From: JAVVEH01 sp032251435
Lineage (GTDB): Bacteria > Verrucomicrobiota > Lentisphaeria > Oligosphaerales > MVZH01
NCBI GenBank assembly: GCA_032251435.1
Contig: JAVVEH010000013.1
Coordinates: 29,543 to 93,542 of the forward strand
Direction of reading: 5' to 3'
Length of the DNA stretch: 64,000 nucleotides
Both the position numbers and the translations under genes were made by a program. Shown here piece after piece: positions 52,304-61,661 of the stretch. The notes under the pieces were generated by a model. The model worked only from the letters and a program-made list of their open reading frames with translations, was not told where the DNA came from and made no database searches. How positions within the stretch are numbered: position 1 is the stretch's first letter; every line of letters begins with the position of its first letter.

Positions 52304-52474
52304 ATGAAAAAAACGACATTACTTCACACGCTCGCGGCCTGTTCGGTAGCGGCCACCGCCGCCGCGGCGGAAAAGCTTCTCGCCGACGGCTGGCGGCCGG
52401 TGGCGGGGACGCGGGGAAGTCCGATTAAGGCGAAAGATTTTTATCCCGCTCATGCGGGAAAAGCGAACGATTAA
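52304..52474 (+). pseudogene. signal-peptide-like ORF before the GH3 gene
   Basis: 56 codons: 'MKKTTLLHTLAACSVAATAA' followed by 'AAEKLLADGWRPVAGTRG' is a convincing signal peptide and start of a secreted protein, but the frame stops at 52474, overlapping a different frame of the GH3 ORF. It may be the remnant of a deleted exported protein, or the former leader of the GH3 enzyme separated by a frameshift. Confidence 0.4.
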
Positions 52475-52496
52475 GGCGAAGGATTGGGGTGACAGA

Positions 52497-54668
52497 ATGG
52501 AATTTAAGACACCTGACATGAAAACGGATCATCCGTGGTTTGATACCAGTCTAGGCATGCGCGAACGGGTGGCCGCGCTGGTTGGCGCCATGACTTTGCG
52601 GGAGAAGATCGCCCAGATGCTGCACGAAGCGCCGCCGATCCCGCGGCTGGGCGTGCCGGCCTATAATTGGTGGAATGAGTGTCTGCATGGTGTCGCCCGG
52701 GCCGGGCAGGCGACCGTCTTTCCCCAAGCCATCGGCATGGCGGCAACCTTCGATGAGCCATTGATGCGTAAAGTGGCTGAGGCCATCTCCGACGAAGCCC
52801 GGGCCAAGTACCATCAGGCGGTGAAACAGGACAATCGGAGAATCTACTTCGGGTTGACCTACTGGACCCCGAATATCAATATCTTCCGTGATCCCCGCTG
52901 GGGGCGCGGTCAGGAAACCTATGGCGAAGATCCCTATCTGACAACCCGCCTGGGGGTGGCCATGTGCAAAGGATTGCAAGGGGATGATCCCAATTATCTG
53001 AAACTGGTGGCCACCCCCAAGCACTTTGCCGTGCACAGCGGCCCGGAACCGCTGCGTCATGAGTTCAATGCCGTCGTCAATGAACGCGATCTGCGCGAAA
53101 CCTATCTGCCCCATTTTAAAGCCTGTGTCCAGGAGGCCAAGGCCTGGTCGGTCATGGGCGCCTACAACCGCACGCTGGGCGAGCCCTGCTGCGGCAGCAA
53201 ACGATTATTGGTCGACATCCTGCGCGACGAATGGGGATTTGAAGGCTACGTGGTTTCGGACTGCTGGGCGATCAAGGATTTTCATGCCCATCACAAAATC
53301 ACGAAGACACCCGCGGAATCGGCGGCTTTAGCGGTGCGTAATGGCTGTGATCTCAATTGCGGCGATATGTATCCTTCACTGCTCGACGCGGTCAACGAAG
53401 GCCTGATTACCGAGGGGGAAATCGATGTCTCGGTCAAGCGCCTGTTTGAAGCCCGTATGCGGCTGGGCATGTTCGATCCGGACGAAAAAGTGCCTTACGC
53501 CGCGATCCCCCCGTCAGTCGTGCGCTGCCGGAAGCATCTGGATTTGGCACTGGAGATGGCGCGGAAATCCATTGTCATGCTCAAGAACGATGGGGTTCTC
53601 CCGCTCTCCGCAAATTCGAATGTGATTGGGGTTGTGGGTCCCAATGCCGACAGCAAGGTGGCGATGCATGCCAATTACCATGGGTATTCGCCGAATGTGT
53701 CAACGGTTGCCGACGGCATCCTGTCGCGACTTTCCGTTGGGAGCGAGATGTACATGGGCAGTGGCTGTCATTTGTGTCTGGATGAGGGGGTCATGGAAGG
53801 CAGACACAAGGTCAGCATCCGTCCGCGGACGGATGCGGTGATCGCGGTGCTCGGTAATACAACCGAACTGGAGGGCGAAGAAGGCGGGGTGGCCTTGTCC
53901 GACGGGGGAGGCGACCGGACTAAAATCACGCTTCCCGGCCGACAACTGGAGCTGCTCAAGCTTCTGCACAGCAAAGGAAAACCCGTGGTGGTCGTTCTTC
54001 TCAGCGGCAGCGCCATCGATCTTTCCGAAGTGGAACCCTATTGCGACGCCATCCTCTATGCCTGGTATCCCGGCGAACAGGGCGGCAATGCCATCGCGGA
54101 TGTTATCTTCGGGACCATCAACCCATCAGGCCGGCTACCGGTGACACTGGTCAAATCGATGGATCAGCTACCGCCATTCGATGACTACGACATGGCTGGC
54201 CGCACCTATCGGTTCATGACCGAAGAGCCACAGTACCGGTTCGGTTTCGGGTTAAGTTACACCCGTTTTGCCTATGGCAAACTGGAGTGTCAAGGGGCAA
54301 GCGCCAAGGGGAGAGTGGAGCGTAAACCGGTGGTCTGCAAGATGCAGGATGGTGGGGCGGTGACGGTGACGGCGGATGTGACCAATGTCGGTGACCGCGA
54401 GGGCGAGGACGTGGTTCAGCTTTACATCAGTGATATCGAAGCCACTGTTCCCGTGCCGCGACTGCATTTGGCAGGATTCTCCCGGGTTTCACTGAAGCCC
54501 GGTGAGACGAAAACGGTCAGTTTTACGATCCAAGCGGAGCAGTTTGTCTGCTATGCGGACGACGGCACACCACGACTTGAGCCCGGTGATTTCCGGATAT
54601 CTGTCGGCGGCGGGCAGCCGGATGATCTGGCCAGCGGGGCGGTGTCGACGGTGTTGACACTTGAGTGA
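52497..54668 (+). CDS. GH3 beta-glycosidase (beta-glucosidase/xylosidase)
   Basis: About 723 residues. N-terminal GH3 barrel with 'TLREKIAQMLHEAPPIPRL', 'YNWWNECLHGVARAG' and 'FGLTYWTPNINIFRDPRWGR'; nucleophile in 'GYVVSDCWAIKDF' (D255 from this start); second domain 'KSIVMLKNDGVLPLS', and a fibronectin-III-like C-terminus 'TADVTNVGDREGEDVVQLYI'. The 'WWNEaLHGVArAG' type is frequent in xylosidases/arabinosidases. ATG 52497 is chosen; ATG 52452 lies in the loop of a CCCGC-tcat-GCGGG hairpin with no ribosome site. No signal peptide in this frame. Confidence 0.9.
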   Translation: MEFKTPDMKTDHPWFDTSLGMRERVAALVGAMTLREKIAQMLHEAPPIPRLGVPAYNWWNECLHGVARAGQATVFPQAIGMAATFDEPLMRKVAEAISDEARAKYHQAVKQDNRRIYFGLTYWTPNINIFRDPRWGRGQETYGEDPYLTTRLGVAMCKGLQGDDPNYLKLVATPKHFAVHSGPEPLRHEFNAVVNERDLRETYLPHFKACVQEAKAWSVMGAYNRTLGEPCCGSKRLLVDILRDEWGFEGYVVSDCWAIKDFHAHHKITKTPAESAALAVRNGCDLNCGDMYPSLLDAVNEGLITEGEIDVSVKRLFEARMRLGMFDPDEKVPYAAIPPSVVRCRKHLDLALEMARKSIVMLKNDGVLPLSANSNVIGVVGPNADSKVAMHANYHGYSPNVSTVADGILSRLSVGSEMYMGSGCHLCLDEGVMEGRHKVSIRPRTDAVIAVLGNTTELEGEEGGVALSDGGGDRTKITLPGRQLELLKLLHSKGKPVVVVLLSGSAIDLSEVEPYCDAILYAWYPGEQGGNAIADVIFGTINPSGRLPVTLVKSMDQLPPFDDYDMAGRTYRFMTEEPQYRFGFGLSYTRFAYGKLECQGASAKGRVERKPVVCKMQDGGAVTVTADVTNVGDREGEDVVQLYISDIEATVPVPRLHLAGFSRVSLKPGETKTVSFTIQAEQFVCYADDGTPRLEPGDFRISVGGGQPDDLASGAVSTVLTLE

Positions 54669-54822
54669 TGCAGGTGGGGTGCCCGGAGCGCGGAGCTCAG
54701 AGCCAGAAGTCCACCACAGCAATTTGCCTATCTTGCATCGATAGCAATCGACAACCAAAGTCGGCGACCACAAAGAAAAACGAACCACAAATGTCACCCA
54801 GTCAACAAGATGAAATCCATAT

Positions 54823-56571
54823 ATGAAAGAAAATAAAGTGACAAAATTTTTTGCGACATATTGCCTGGCCAACCTCTTAGCCTGCGTACTTGCCACAGCC
54901 GCAACGTCCCCTCAGACCAAGCACCAAGCACCCCCCGCAGCAGCACGTTCTGAAGCATTAGCGAAAGGAGATACAATCATGATCCCCGGAACATGGATTC
55001 CCGTCTCGTCGGCGGTACAGGTTGACGGGCTTAAACCAAGTGCGGAAGGGACAATCCTCGGTTACGTCACCGATGGTGCCTGGGCCGCCTTCGGGCCGTT
55101 CGATTTTGCGGACGGTTTGGTCGACAGGGTGGAAGTCCAGTACGCGGCTCCAGCATCGAATGGGCACATCGAGTTTCGTCTCGATACCCCCGACGGCCCG
55201 GCAATAAGTAAACTGGACATCCAGCAGACTGGAGACTACAACACCTACCGCGTCGTTCAGGGAGACTGCGAACAGCTGGCGGAAACACATCGTCTTTTTG
55301 TCGTGTTCCGCGGGGGTGACGACCTCTGCAACATCAAAGCCTTCCGCTTTCTCAAACCGGGCCAGAAAGGCGATCCCAGGGCGATTGATCCGGCGCAAAA
55401 ACCGGCGGCGGGAGATACGCAAACGGAAATCGAAACCATACTCGCCGCCAATCAGGAAGCCATTGAGAAAAACCGGACAGCGATGATCACGCTGCAAACC
55501 CCACCGGATGCGGTCGTGAAGGTCAAACAAATCCGCCACGCCTTTGAATTCGGCACCGCTATCAACCGCCGGGCCTTTGTCCCTAATGACCGGCTAAACG
55601 AAGCTGAACAGACAAAATACAAAGAGATCCTGAAAGCCAATTTCAACAGTGTGGTGCACGAGAATGCCATGAAGTGGTATTCCAATGAAAAAGAGCGCGA
55701 TGTCCTCACCTTCTCCGATGCCGAGGCCATGCTGGACTGGTGTGAACAGAACGGTCTATTTACCCGCGGACATTGTGTCTACTGGGGACGCGACAACCTG
55801 GTGCAGGGGTGGTTGAAAGAGCTGGATGACGCGTCCCTGCGCGAAGAGATCAAGGAACGTGCTCATGACTATTTCAGGCACTTCAAAGACCGAGTTCATG
55901 AACATGACATGAACAACGAGATGGTTCACTGCCATTACTACAAGAATCGCCTGGGGGCGGATATCCGCAAACAGATGTTCGACTGGTGCCATGAGCTGGA
56001 TCCCCAAGCGAGGCTGTACGTCAATGACTACAGCATTCTCTCCGGTGGCGCCACGGGAAAATACATCGAACAGATCAAGGGATTTCTAGCCGCTGGCATG
56101 CCGGTCGGCGGCATCGGGGTGCAGGGGCATTTCGGCGGCCATGTCAACGGGCCGGCGGTCAAGGAAAAACTCGATCAGCTCGCGCAATTCGGCCTGCCGA
56201 TCAAGGTCACTGAATTCGATGCCAATACCAAGGACCAACAGGCCAAAGCAAAGGCGTTGGCGACGCTTTACATCACGGCGTTCGCGCACCCCGCGGTTGA
56301 AGGCGTCTACATGTGGGGCTTCTGGGAAAAATCCCACTGGCGGCCCAATGCCGCGTTATGGAATGCCGACTGGAGCGAGACCCTGGCCGCCAAGACTTAT
56401 CGCGACCTGGTATTCAAGCGCTGGTGGACGGACTACCAGGGGCAGGCGAATCGGGTCGGCCATTGCGACATCCGCGTGTTCTACGGCGAGCATGAGGTGA
56501 CGGTGAACGGGCACACCCGACGGATAACGGTTGGAAAGCATGAAAAGGACAAGCTTTTGGATTTCAGATAG
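54823..56571 (+). CDS. GH10 endo-xylanase with N-terminal CBM6-like domain
   Basis: 582 residues from ATG 54823, beginning with a signal-like 'VTKFFATYCLANLLACV' (possible lipobox LLAC). A carbohydrate-binding, CBM6-like domain spans about 57-175 ('WAAFGPFDFADGLVDRVEVQ'). GH10 barrel from about 215: 'FNSVVHENAMKWYSNE', acid/base in 'EHDMNNEMVHCHYY' (E366), 'VNDYSILSGG', 'GIGVQGHFGG', nucleophile in 'IKVTEFDANT' (E464), 'MWGFWEKSHWRPNAAL'. Cuts beta-1,4-xylan. A strong AAAGGAG before ATG 54979 suggests an alternative start that would lack the leader. Confidence 0.9.
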   Translation: MKENKVTKFFATYCLANLLACVLATAATSPQTKHQAPPAAARSEALAKGDTIMIPGTWIPVSSAVQVDGLKPSAEGTILGYVTDGAWAAFGPFDFADGLVDRVEVQYAAPASNGHIEFRLDTPDGPAISKLDIQQTGDYNTYRVVQGDCEQLAETHRLFVVFRGGDDLCNIKAFRFLKPGQKGDPRAIDPAQKPAAGDTQTEIETILAANQEAIEKNRTAMITLQTPPDAVVKVKQIRHAFEFGTAINRRAFVPNDRLNEAEQTKYKEILKANFNSVVHENAMKWYSNEKERDVLTFSDAEAMLDWCEQNGLFTRGHCVYWGRDNLVQGWLKELDDASLREEIKERAHDYFRHFKDRVHEHDMNNEMVHCHYYKNRLGADIRKQMFDWCHELDPQARLYVNDYSILSGGATGKYIEQIKGFLAAGMPVGGIGVQGHFGGHVNGPAVKEKLDQLAQFGLPIKVTEFDANTKDQQAKAKALATLYITAFAHPAVEGVYMWGFWEKSHWRPNAALWNADWSETLAAKTYRDLVFKRWWTDYQGQANRVGHCDIRVFYGEHEVTVNGHTRRITVGKHEKDKLLDFR

Positions 56572-56602
56572 ATTTTTTTTGGGGCGGGTAGACCACCCTT
56601 TT

Positions 56603-56685
56603 CCGGATAAATCCGGTACACCAACGTGCCCGGACACCCGTCTATGAACATCGTCATCACAGGTTGGTGTACCGACTTTAGTCGG
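56603..56685. repeat. REP-like inverted pair with GGTACACCAAC core
   Basis: Arm 56603-56625 holds palindrome CCGGATAAATCCGG joined to TACACCAAC; arm 56663-56685 holds GTTGGTGTACCG joined to palindrome CCGACTTTAGTCGG. The arms are inverted, about 19 of 23 matching, 37 bp apart. Typical REP doublet. Confidence 0.75.
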
Positions 56686-56869
56686 CTTTTGGTATGAGTA
56701 TCTAAATAATATACAGCTATCACCCGGGATAGGTTTTACAAAAAAGAAACCAGCCTGAAAGGGGTTGCCAATGATTTCGGGTGGGATAAATGAATACGAT
56801 CTTTATGGTCTGCAGCGAACAGGGCACGGCATTCCCTTTCGCCAAATGGACCGCCTACGATAATGGACT

Positions 56870-56925
56870 GCATACGGAATTGAACCGATGACCTTCCCGC
56901 TTCGAGCGGGATGCTCTACCTCTGA
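56870..56925 (-). pseudogene. 5'-truncated tRNA remnant
   Basis: Minus strand reads CAGAGGTAGAGC (D arm), TCCCG-CTCGAAG-CGGGA (anticodon arm, CGA), AGGTC, then a T-loop-like TCGGTTCAATTCCG and a terminal CCA-like end. The 5' acceptor half is missing and the T stem does not pair. The 3' half is similar to the tRNA-Thr at 57156. Confidence 0.55.
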
Positions 56926-57070
56926 TTTAAAACTCCATAGTCAGTGGCCGCATGAATTACAGGTTAGGATTGTTTTTTAATTAAAAGTAGAAAATGTACA
57001 CCGAAATATTCGACAAGTGGTGCAAACTGCCTATATTACTGACCTTGTTCTTTTCAACACGTTTTCAATA

Positions 57071-57126
57071 GCATGGCTCAGATGTGGAATGGTTCCGCTC
57101 TTCGGGAAGGTCATCGGAATTAAACC
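57071..57126 (+). pseudogene. degenerate tRNA-like sequence
   Basis: GGCTCAGATG, TTCCGCTCTTCGGGAA and GGTCATCGGAATTAAACCGA recall the D, anticodon and T regions of a tRNA. GGGAAGGTCATCGG (57104-57117) is an exact inverted copy of 56885-56898 in the other remnant. Confidence 0.4.
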
Positions 57127-57155
57127 GACATTCTGAGATGACACTTAAATAAACT

Positions 57156-57230
57156 GCCAGCGTAGCTCAGAGGTAGAGCAGCTCACTCGTAATGAGCAGG
57201 TCGTCGGTTCAATTCCGACCGCTGGCTCCA
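57156..57230 (+). tRNA. tRNA-Thr (CGU)
   Basis: Full cloverleaf: acceptor GCCAGCG/CGCTGGC, D stem GCTC/GAGC, anticodon stem GCTCA/TGAGC with loop CTCGTAA (anticodon CGU, threonine), variable AGGTC, T stem GTCGG/CCGAC with TTCAATT, discriminator T and encoded CCA. Followed by seven T. Confidence 0.96.
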
Positions 57231-57511
57231 TTTTTTTAAGCTGAAATAAGCTTAACTCCTTTCTTTTTTTCCTTGCCGAAGAAGATTCAGATTCGATATA
57301 CCGTTCTGGATCCGGCAGTTCTCTGCCGAAAAGAGCCTCAGGGACTGCGGAATCCATAAACCGCTTGTCCCGCCCCCGGTATGCGTGAGATGTGCGAAAG
57401 CCTGGATCCGCTTTAAACTTCATTATGTACGAAAAACTCGAAATGAATGCTATCTTCATGAACGACGGGATCAGAGTGTCTTAATAATAACAGCATGGAC
57501 ATACGACACAA

Positions 57512-58501
57512 ATGAAAAAAGTAACGGTGACAGAGGCGTTTATTCACGGCGCGGTGAGCGTTGAAAAAACGTCTGACGGGTTACGGCCTTGGCGCATTCC
57601 TTTTGACCAGCATGATTTATTTAACATTGATGAAGGCTTGGGCAACGCCGGGAAGGCCGCGGGCGTGAGGATCAGGTTTAAAACCACGGCCCGGACATTT
57701 TCACTGATCGCCACTGGCGGGTGTCAATTTGATTTGGTGATCGATAATCATCTGGTCAGCACTGTCTGCCGGGAAGATCTGGAAGGCAGCTTGGATTTCG
57801 CTCTGCCTGAACATATTCCCCATGGTGAGAATGTCTTGGAGATTTGGTTGCCGCAAATGTCGCCGGTCTGGTTGGACACTTTGGTTTTTAAAGAGGGTGA
57901 GACCGGCGCCGCGGCGCCAGATGACCGCTTGAAATGGGTGACGTATGGCAGCAGTATCACTCATTGCGGCGCGGCCCACTCTCCCGCCAGAACCTGGCCG
58001 GCGCTCGCCGCCCGGCTGAAAAATCTGCATTTGACGTGCCTGGGCTACGGCGGGCAGTGTCATTTGGATGGCATGGTCGCCCGCATGATCCGAGATCTGG
58101 ACGCGGATATTATCACAATCAAGTGCGGGATCAATATTTATGGAGCGGCCACGCTCAGTCCCAGGTCATTCAGGCCCGCGCTGATCAGCGCGGTTCAAAC
58201 CATCCGCGACCGGCATCCCGCCACGCCAATAGGTGTCGTCTCTCCCGTGATTTCTCCACCCCGGGAAACTAAGTTAAACGCCGTCGGCTACAATTTGAAG
58301 ATGATGCGCGGACACGTTTCAGACGCTGTTGACTTACTCAAACGCGCGGGCGACACGAATCTTTATTATTTTGACGGATTAGATATTTTCGGCGAAAACA
58401 ATGTCGATTTCCTGCCCGATGATCTTCACCCAAATGGTGATGGCTATGAAATCCTGGGACGCAATTTCGCCCGAATTGTTCTCAATAAACTGATCGGGTG
58501 A
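57512..58501 (+). CDS. SGNH/GDSL hydrolase, CE2/acetyl-xylan-esterase-like
   Basis: 329 residues: an N-terminal beta-sandwich (to about 140) and an SGNH domain with block I 'WVTYGSSITHCGAA' (catalytic Ser), block II Gly in 'LGYGGQCHLDG', block III Asn in 'TIKCGINIYGA', and block V 'LPDDLHPNGDGYEIL' with Asp and His. This two-domain build is typical of CE2-like deacetylases, which would remove acetyl groups from hemicellulose and suit the neighbouring GH10 and GH3 enzymes. No signal peptide; ATG 57512. Runs 280 bp after the tRNA, in a stretch otherwise empty. Confidence 0.85.
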   Translation: MKKVTVTEAFIHGAVSVEKTSDGLRPWRIPFDQHDLFNIDEGLGNAGKAAGVRIRFKTTARTFSLIATGGCQFDLVIDNHLVSTVCREDLEGSLDFALPEHIPHGENVLEIWLPQMSPVWLDTLVFKEGETGAAAPDDRLKWVTYGSSITHCGAAHSPARTWPALAARLKNLHLTCLGYGGQCHLDGMVARMIRDLDADIITIKCGINIYGAATLSPRSFRPALISAVQTIRDRHPATPIGVVSPVISPPRETKLNAVGYNLKMMRGHVSDAVDLLKRAGDTNLYYFDGLDIFGENNVDFLPDDLHPNGDGYEILGRNFARIVLNKLIG

Positions 58502-58577
58502 CTCTTGTTAAAGCCCTCGTTTCGGTTTCTCTTCGTATGGATGCTGTCGCAATGACTGATCCCTCCATTTTCTCATC

Positions 58578-61500
58578 GTGAAACCATCACTGAATAAGTC
58601 CATCATTTCTCCATTACACGCGTTTCGCCGCCAGGTGTCACGCCGCCGGACACTGTCTGTCTGTTGCCGGGCCTTCGCTTGGGTGAGCGCCGCCGTTTTG
58701 GTTCTGCAAGGTATTTCCTGGCGCGTGCCCGTTCGTGAAACGATGGCCGCGGCGCTTGTTTTTTCCTGTCTGGCCACAGGTGGGGGGATTTGGTTTTTGA
58801 TCTGGCTCCGGGGATTGCTCCGCCCCCTTTCCATGACCCGCGTCGCCCGCCTTGTGGAAAACGGGCATCCGGAATTTAACGACGCTCTCATCTGCGCGGC
58901 GCAACTCGCTGACAAGCCGCCGGAACGCCTTAATCCGGTGGAAGCCGCCCTTTTGCACGAGGTGGGAGGGAAACTTTCCGGACTTAATCTCAGCGTCGGG
59001 AGCATAACCCCGGCGTACACCTTCCGCCGACTGGCGATGACCGGCGCGGCCGCTGTCCTGTTGGGCGTCTTAGCCGTGCGCAGTCCGGTGTTTAGAAAGG
59101 CGGTTGAGGCATGCCGGGCAGGGTCGGAAACGGGGATTGCCGTGGAGCCGGGCGATGTTGAATTGGCGATCGGTGAGGATCTGGTTGTCAAAGCCCGAAT
59201 CCGGCGTTGGCGGAAGACCGCTTCAATTGATGTGGCGGGGGAAAAAGAAACAACACGGCATGACATGTATCCCCACGGGGAAGATTTCGTGGCTACGTTT
59301 TACGCGGTTGACACCCCCTTTTCCTACCGGGTTGTAACGCCTGATGTGGCCAGTCCGTGGTACCGGGCGGATGTCTATTCCCCTCCGGGCATCGCTCAAG
59401 TGAGGTGTGAAGTGACACCGCCAGCCTATACCAAAGCCCCCGCTGTGGTTTATGAGGATCTGGTCGATTGCTCCATGCTGGAGGGGAGCTCCGTCACCTT
59501 GAGCGTGTGGCCGACGGTTCCCGGCGGGGTCTGGCTGGCGGACGGCGGCGACGCGGTCCGAATGGGCGGCGCCACTGAATCCGGTCCTGAGTCGCCAGCG
59601 ATGATCACGTTCACGGTTGAACAGGAGAAAAGCCTTCACCTTTTTGTTCAAGACACCGCTGGCCGTAAAAGCCGGGGACGGGCCGCGGTGTTTTCGGTTT
59701 ATCCGGACGCGGCGCCGGTTGTGGAGGTGATTTCTCCGGAGCGGGAAACGCTCCTTCACCCCGATGAGGCATTATTTATCCACGCGCGGGCGATGGATGA
59801 TTTTGGTCTGGAAGAGGTGACCTTGCACGTGTCTGTGGCCGGTCGGCGGTCCTTGAGTTTTGATATGTATGACGGGGCTGATGACATCGATGTCCGAGTC
59901 CAGCGCCAATTCACGCCCGCGTCACTGGACGCGGCGGCGGGTGATGTGGTGGCTTTCTTTTTAACCGCCCGGGACAACAAACAACCAGAGGGACAAATCG
60001 GCCGCTCCGACATTAGGTTCGTGGAAATACGTGCGGATATAAAACCACGGAACGCTGAAAATGGCCAGCCATCGACGAGTGTGGATGTTCAGCGGATCAT
60101 CGCCGAATTGCGGCGGCTGATCACGCTCACCTATGAGCTGATGACCCCGTCCGGTCTGAAGACGGAGAAGGATAGGATCGCATTAGTGACCGGGTTAGGA
60201 GATTTGCGCACGCTCATTACCCGGCAAATGGAGGAGTTCCGCGCCGCGTCCAGCGCCGCGGAAGCCGCGGCCATGGAGGCCTGGTACACGCGCGGAGGCG
60301 GGCACGTTGAGGAAGCCCGCCGTCTGGCGCGCCTGGCGGAATTTCCGCTGTCTGTGAAAAGCCAGGAGAAAGCGCTGAGTCTGTTCACTAAGCTGGCGCA
60401 GGAGTTGATGAAGAATCAGTCATCGAAACCGCGGGACGAGCCGGGGGAGGGGCAGGGGAGTGGTTCCTCCGCTCAGAAAAAAGCCTCGGAAAACCAACCG
60501 CTGTCACTGGCTGAGGCGATGGAGATTTTGCGGAAAGCGCGGGGAGAGTTAAGCCGTCTGGCGGACGCTCAAGCGGCCCAAAATCAGCGGTTAAGCCGCC
60601 TGCGTCAACCCGGTAAACGGGAAATGGATGAGTTGGCGCAAAGCCAAAGAGAATGGGCGGAGGATACTGGCCGATTAAGGGAACAATTGACCGAGAAGGA
60701 GTATTTCCCGGATCTGACTAACCAGGTGGGGCAAGCCGCCGCCGCCATGGATGTGACGGCCGACACGTTGACAAACAGCGACTTGGAAAGCGCCCGGCGT
60801 GAGGGACACCGGGCGCGGGCGGAATTGCTGGCGGCTATCCGGCAAACCGAGTCGGGACTGCGGCAACTGGCGGCTCGGCAGCTTAGTCATCTGGCGTCTC
60901 AAATGAACGCGCTGGCCACCGTCCAAGATAAACTGGCGGGACTGTCCCGGGAAGCGGGCGAAAAGGCGTCGGTGGATAAACGGACTCGTGACGCGTTGCG
61001 TGACGCCCAGAAAAAAATAGGTGACAAGGCGGAATCTGTGATCCGGGCGGCTCGGGAATTAAGCGGGGAGCTGGCGGAGAGTTTTCCAGAAGCGGGTGAG
61101 AGCCTGCGCCTGTCCTTGACGGGAAAGCACGCTGTTGACGTGGAGAAAACGGGCCGCCAGGCGGAAACCGCGTTGCTCTATAAACGATTTGGTAAGGCGA
61201 CTGAGTACCAAAACCGTATGGCCGGGGCCATGCGGTCGCTTAGTCAGGAAATCGCCGTCACGGCGGATACGTTGCCGGCGACGAGTCCGGCGGAGCTGAT
61301 GATGGTGTTAAATCAGTTGCTTCAAGCGCGCGCCATGATCGCGCGGGGTTCCCCGAAGGAGAGGGTTCAAGAGCAGGTTGCCCAAACAGTTGAACGGTTG
61401 GCCGAAATGGGACGGCGGATGAATGATCCCGGCCTTATGGAGGTGTCCGGACAATTGGGAGAAGCCGTTGACCGCGAAAGCGGGGCGGGAGATTTTTCAG

Positions 61501-61661
61501 AGACTGACCGTTTGTTGCAGGCGGCCGGGCACTTGGTGAAGCGGCATCTGAACCGCTCACAGGTTGAGGAAAAAGCGGCGCTTACGCGGAAACTGGCGCG
61601 GCCGCCGGAAAAATACCGACGGCAAGTCGAGGAGTATTTTAAGGAGCTGAGCGGGGATTAA
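58578..61661 (+). CDS. large membrane-anchored coiled-coil protein, DUF4175-like
   Basis: 1027 residues from GTG 58578. Two N-terminal membrane segments ('AVLVLQGISW' to 'AAALVFSCLATGGGIWFLIW', about 37-75) and one near 150-170 ('LAMTGAAAVLLGVLAV'); then a periplasmic region with Ig-like strands ('VEVISPERETLLHPDEALF') and a long coiled coil from about 490 to 1020 ('LRRLITLTYELMTPSG', 'RHLSHLASQMNALATVQDKL'-type heptads). Resembles DUF4175 proteins found next to MoxR/DUF58/VWA genes in PVC and other bacteria. Its stop overlaps the next start (TAATG). Role unproven; probably an envelope complex. Confidence 0.75.
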   Translation: MKPSLNKSIISPLHAFRRQVSRRRTLSVCCRAFAWVSAAVLVLQGISWRVPVRETMAAALVFSCLATGGGIWFLIWLRGLLRPLSMTRVARLVENGHPEFNDALICAAQLADKPPERLNPVEAALLHEVGGKLSGLNLSVGSITPAYTFRRLAMTGAAAVLLGVLAVRSPVFRKAVEACRAGSETGIAVEPGDVELAIGEDLVVKARIRRWRKTASIDVAGEKETTRHDMYPHGEDFVATFYAVDTPFSYRVVTPDVASPWYRADVYSPPGIAQVRCEVTPPAYTKAPAVVYEDLVDCSMLEGSSVTLSVWPTVPGGVWLADGGDAVRMGGATESGPESPAMITFTVEQEKSLHLFVQDTAGRKSRGRAAVFSVYPDAAPVVEVISPERETLLHPDEALFIHARAMDDFGLEEVTLHVSVAGRRSLSFDMYDGADDIDVRVQRQFTPASLDAAAGDVVAFFLTARDNKQPEGQIGRSDIRFVEIRADIKPRNAENGQPSTSVDVQRIIAELRRLITLTYELMTPSGLKTEKDRIALVTGLGDLRTLITRQMEEFRAASSAAEAAAMEAWYTRGGGHVEEARRLARLAEFPLSVKSQEKALSLFTKLAQELMKNQSSKPRDEPGEGQGSGSSAQKKASENQPLSLAEAMEILRKARGELSRLADAQAAQNQRLSRLRQPGKREMDELAQSQREWAEDTGRLREQLTEKEYFPDLTNQVGQAAAAMDVTADTLTNSDLESARREGHRARAELLAAIRQTESGLRQLAARQLSHLASQMNALATVQDKLAGLSREAGEKASVDKRTRDALRDAQKKIGDKAESVIRAARELSGELAESFPEAGESLRLSLTGKHAVDVEKTGRQAETALLYKRFGKATEYQNRMAGAMRSLSQEIAVTADTLPATSPAELMMVLNQLLQARAMIARGSPKERVQEQVAQTVERLAEMGRRMNDPGLMEVSGQLGEAVDRESGAGDFSETDRLLQAAGHLVKRHLNRSQVEEKAALTRKLARPPEKYRRQVEEYFKELSGD

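Noticed and set aside
57145..57459. Minus-strand ORF with 'EPAVGIEPTTCSLRVSCST'
   Set aside because: This is the antisense of the tRNA-Thr gene; the peptide is a well-known false translation of tRNA complements.
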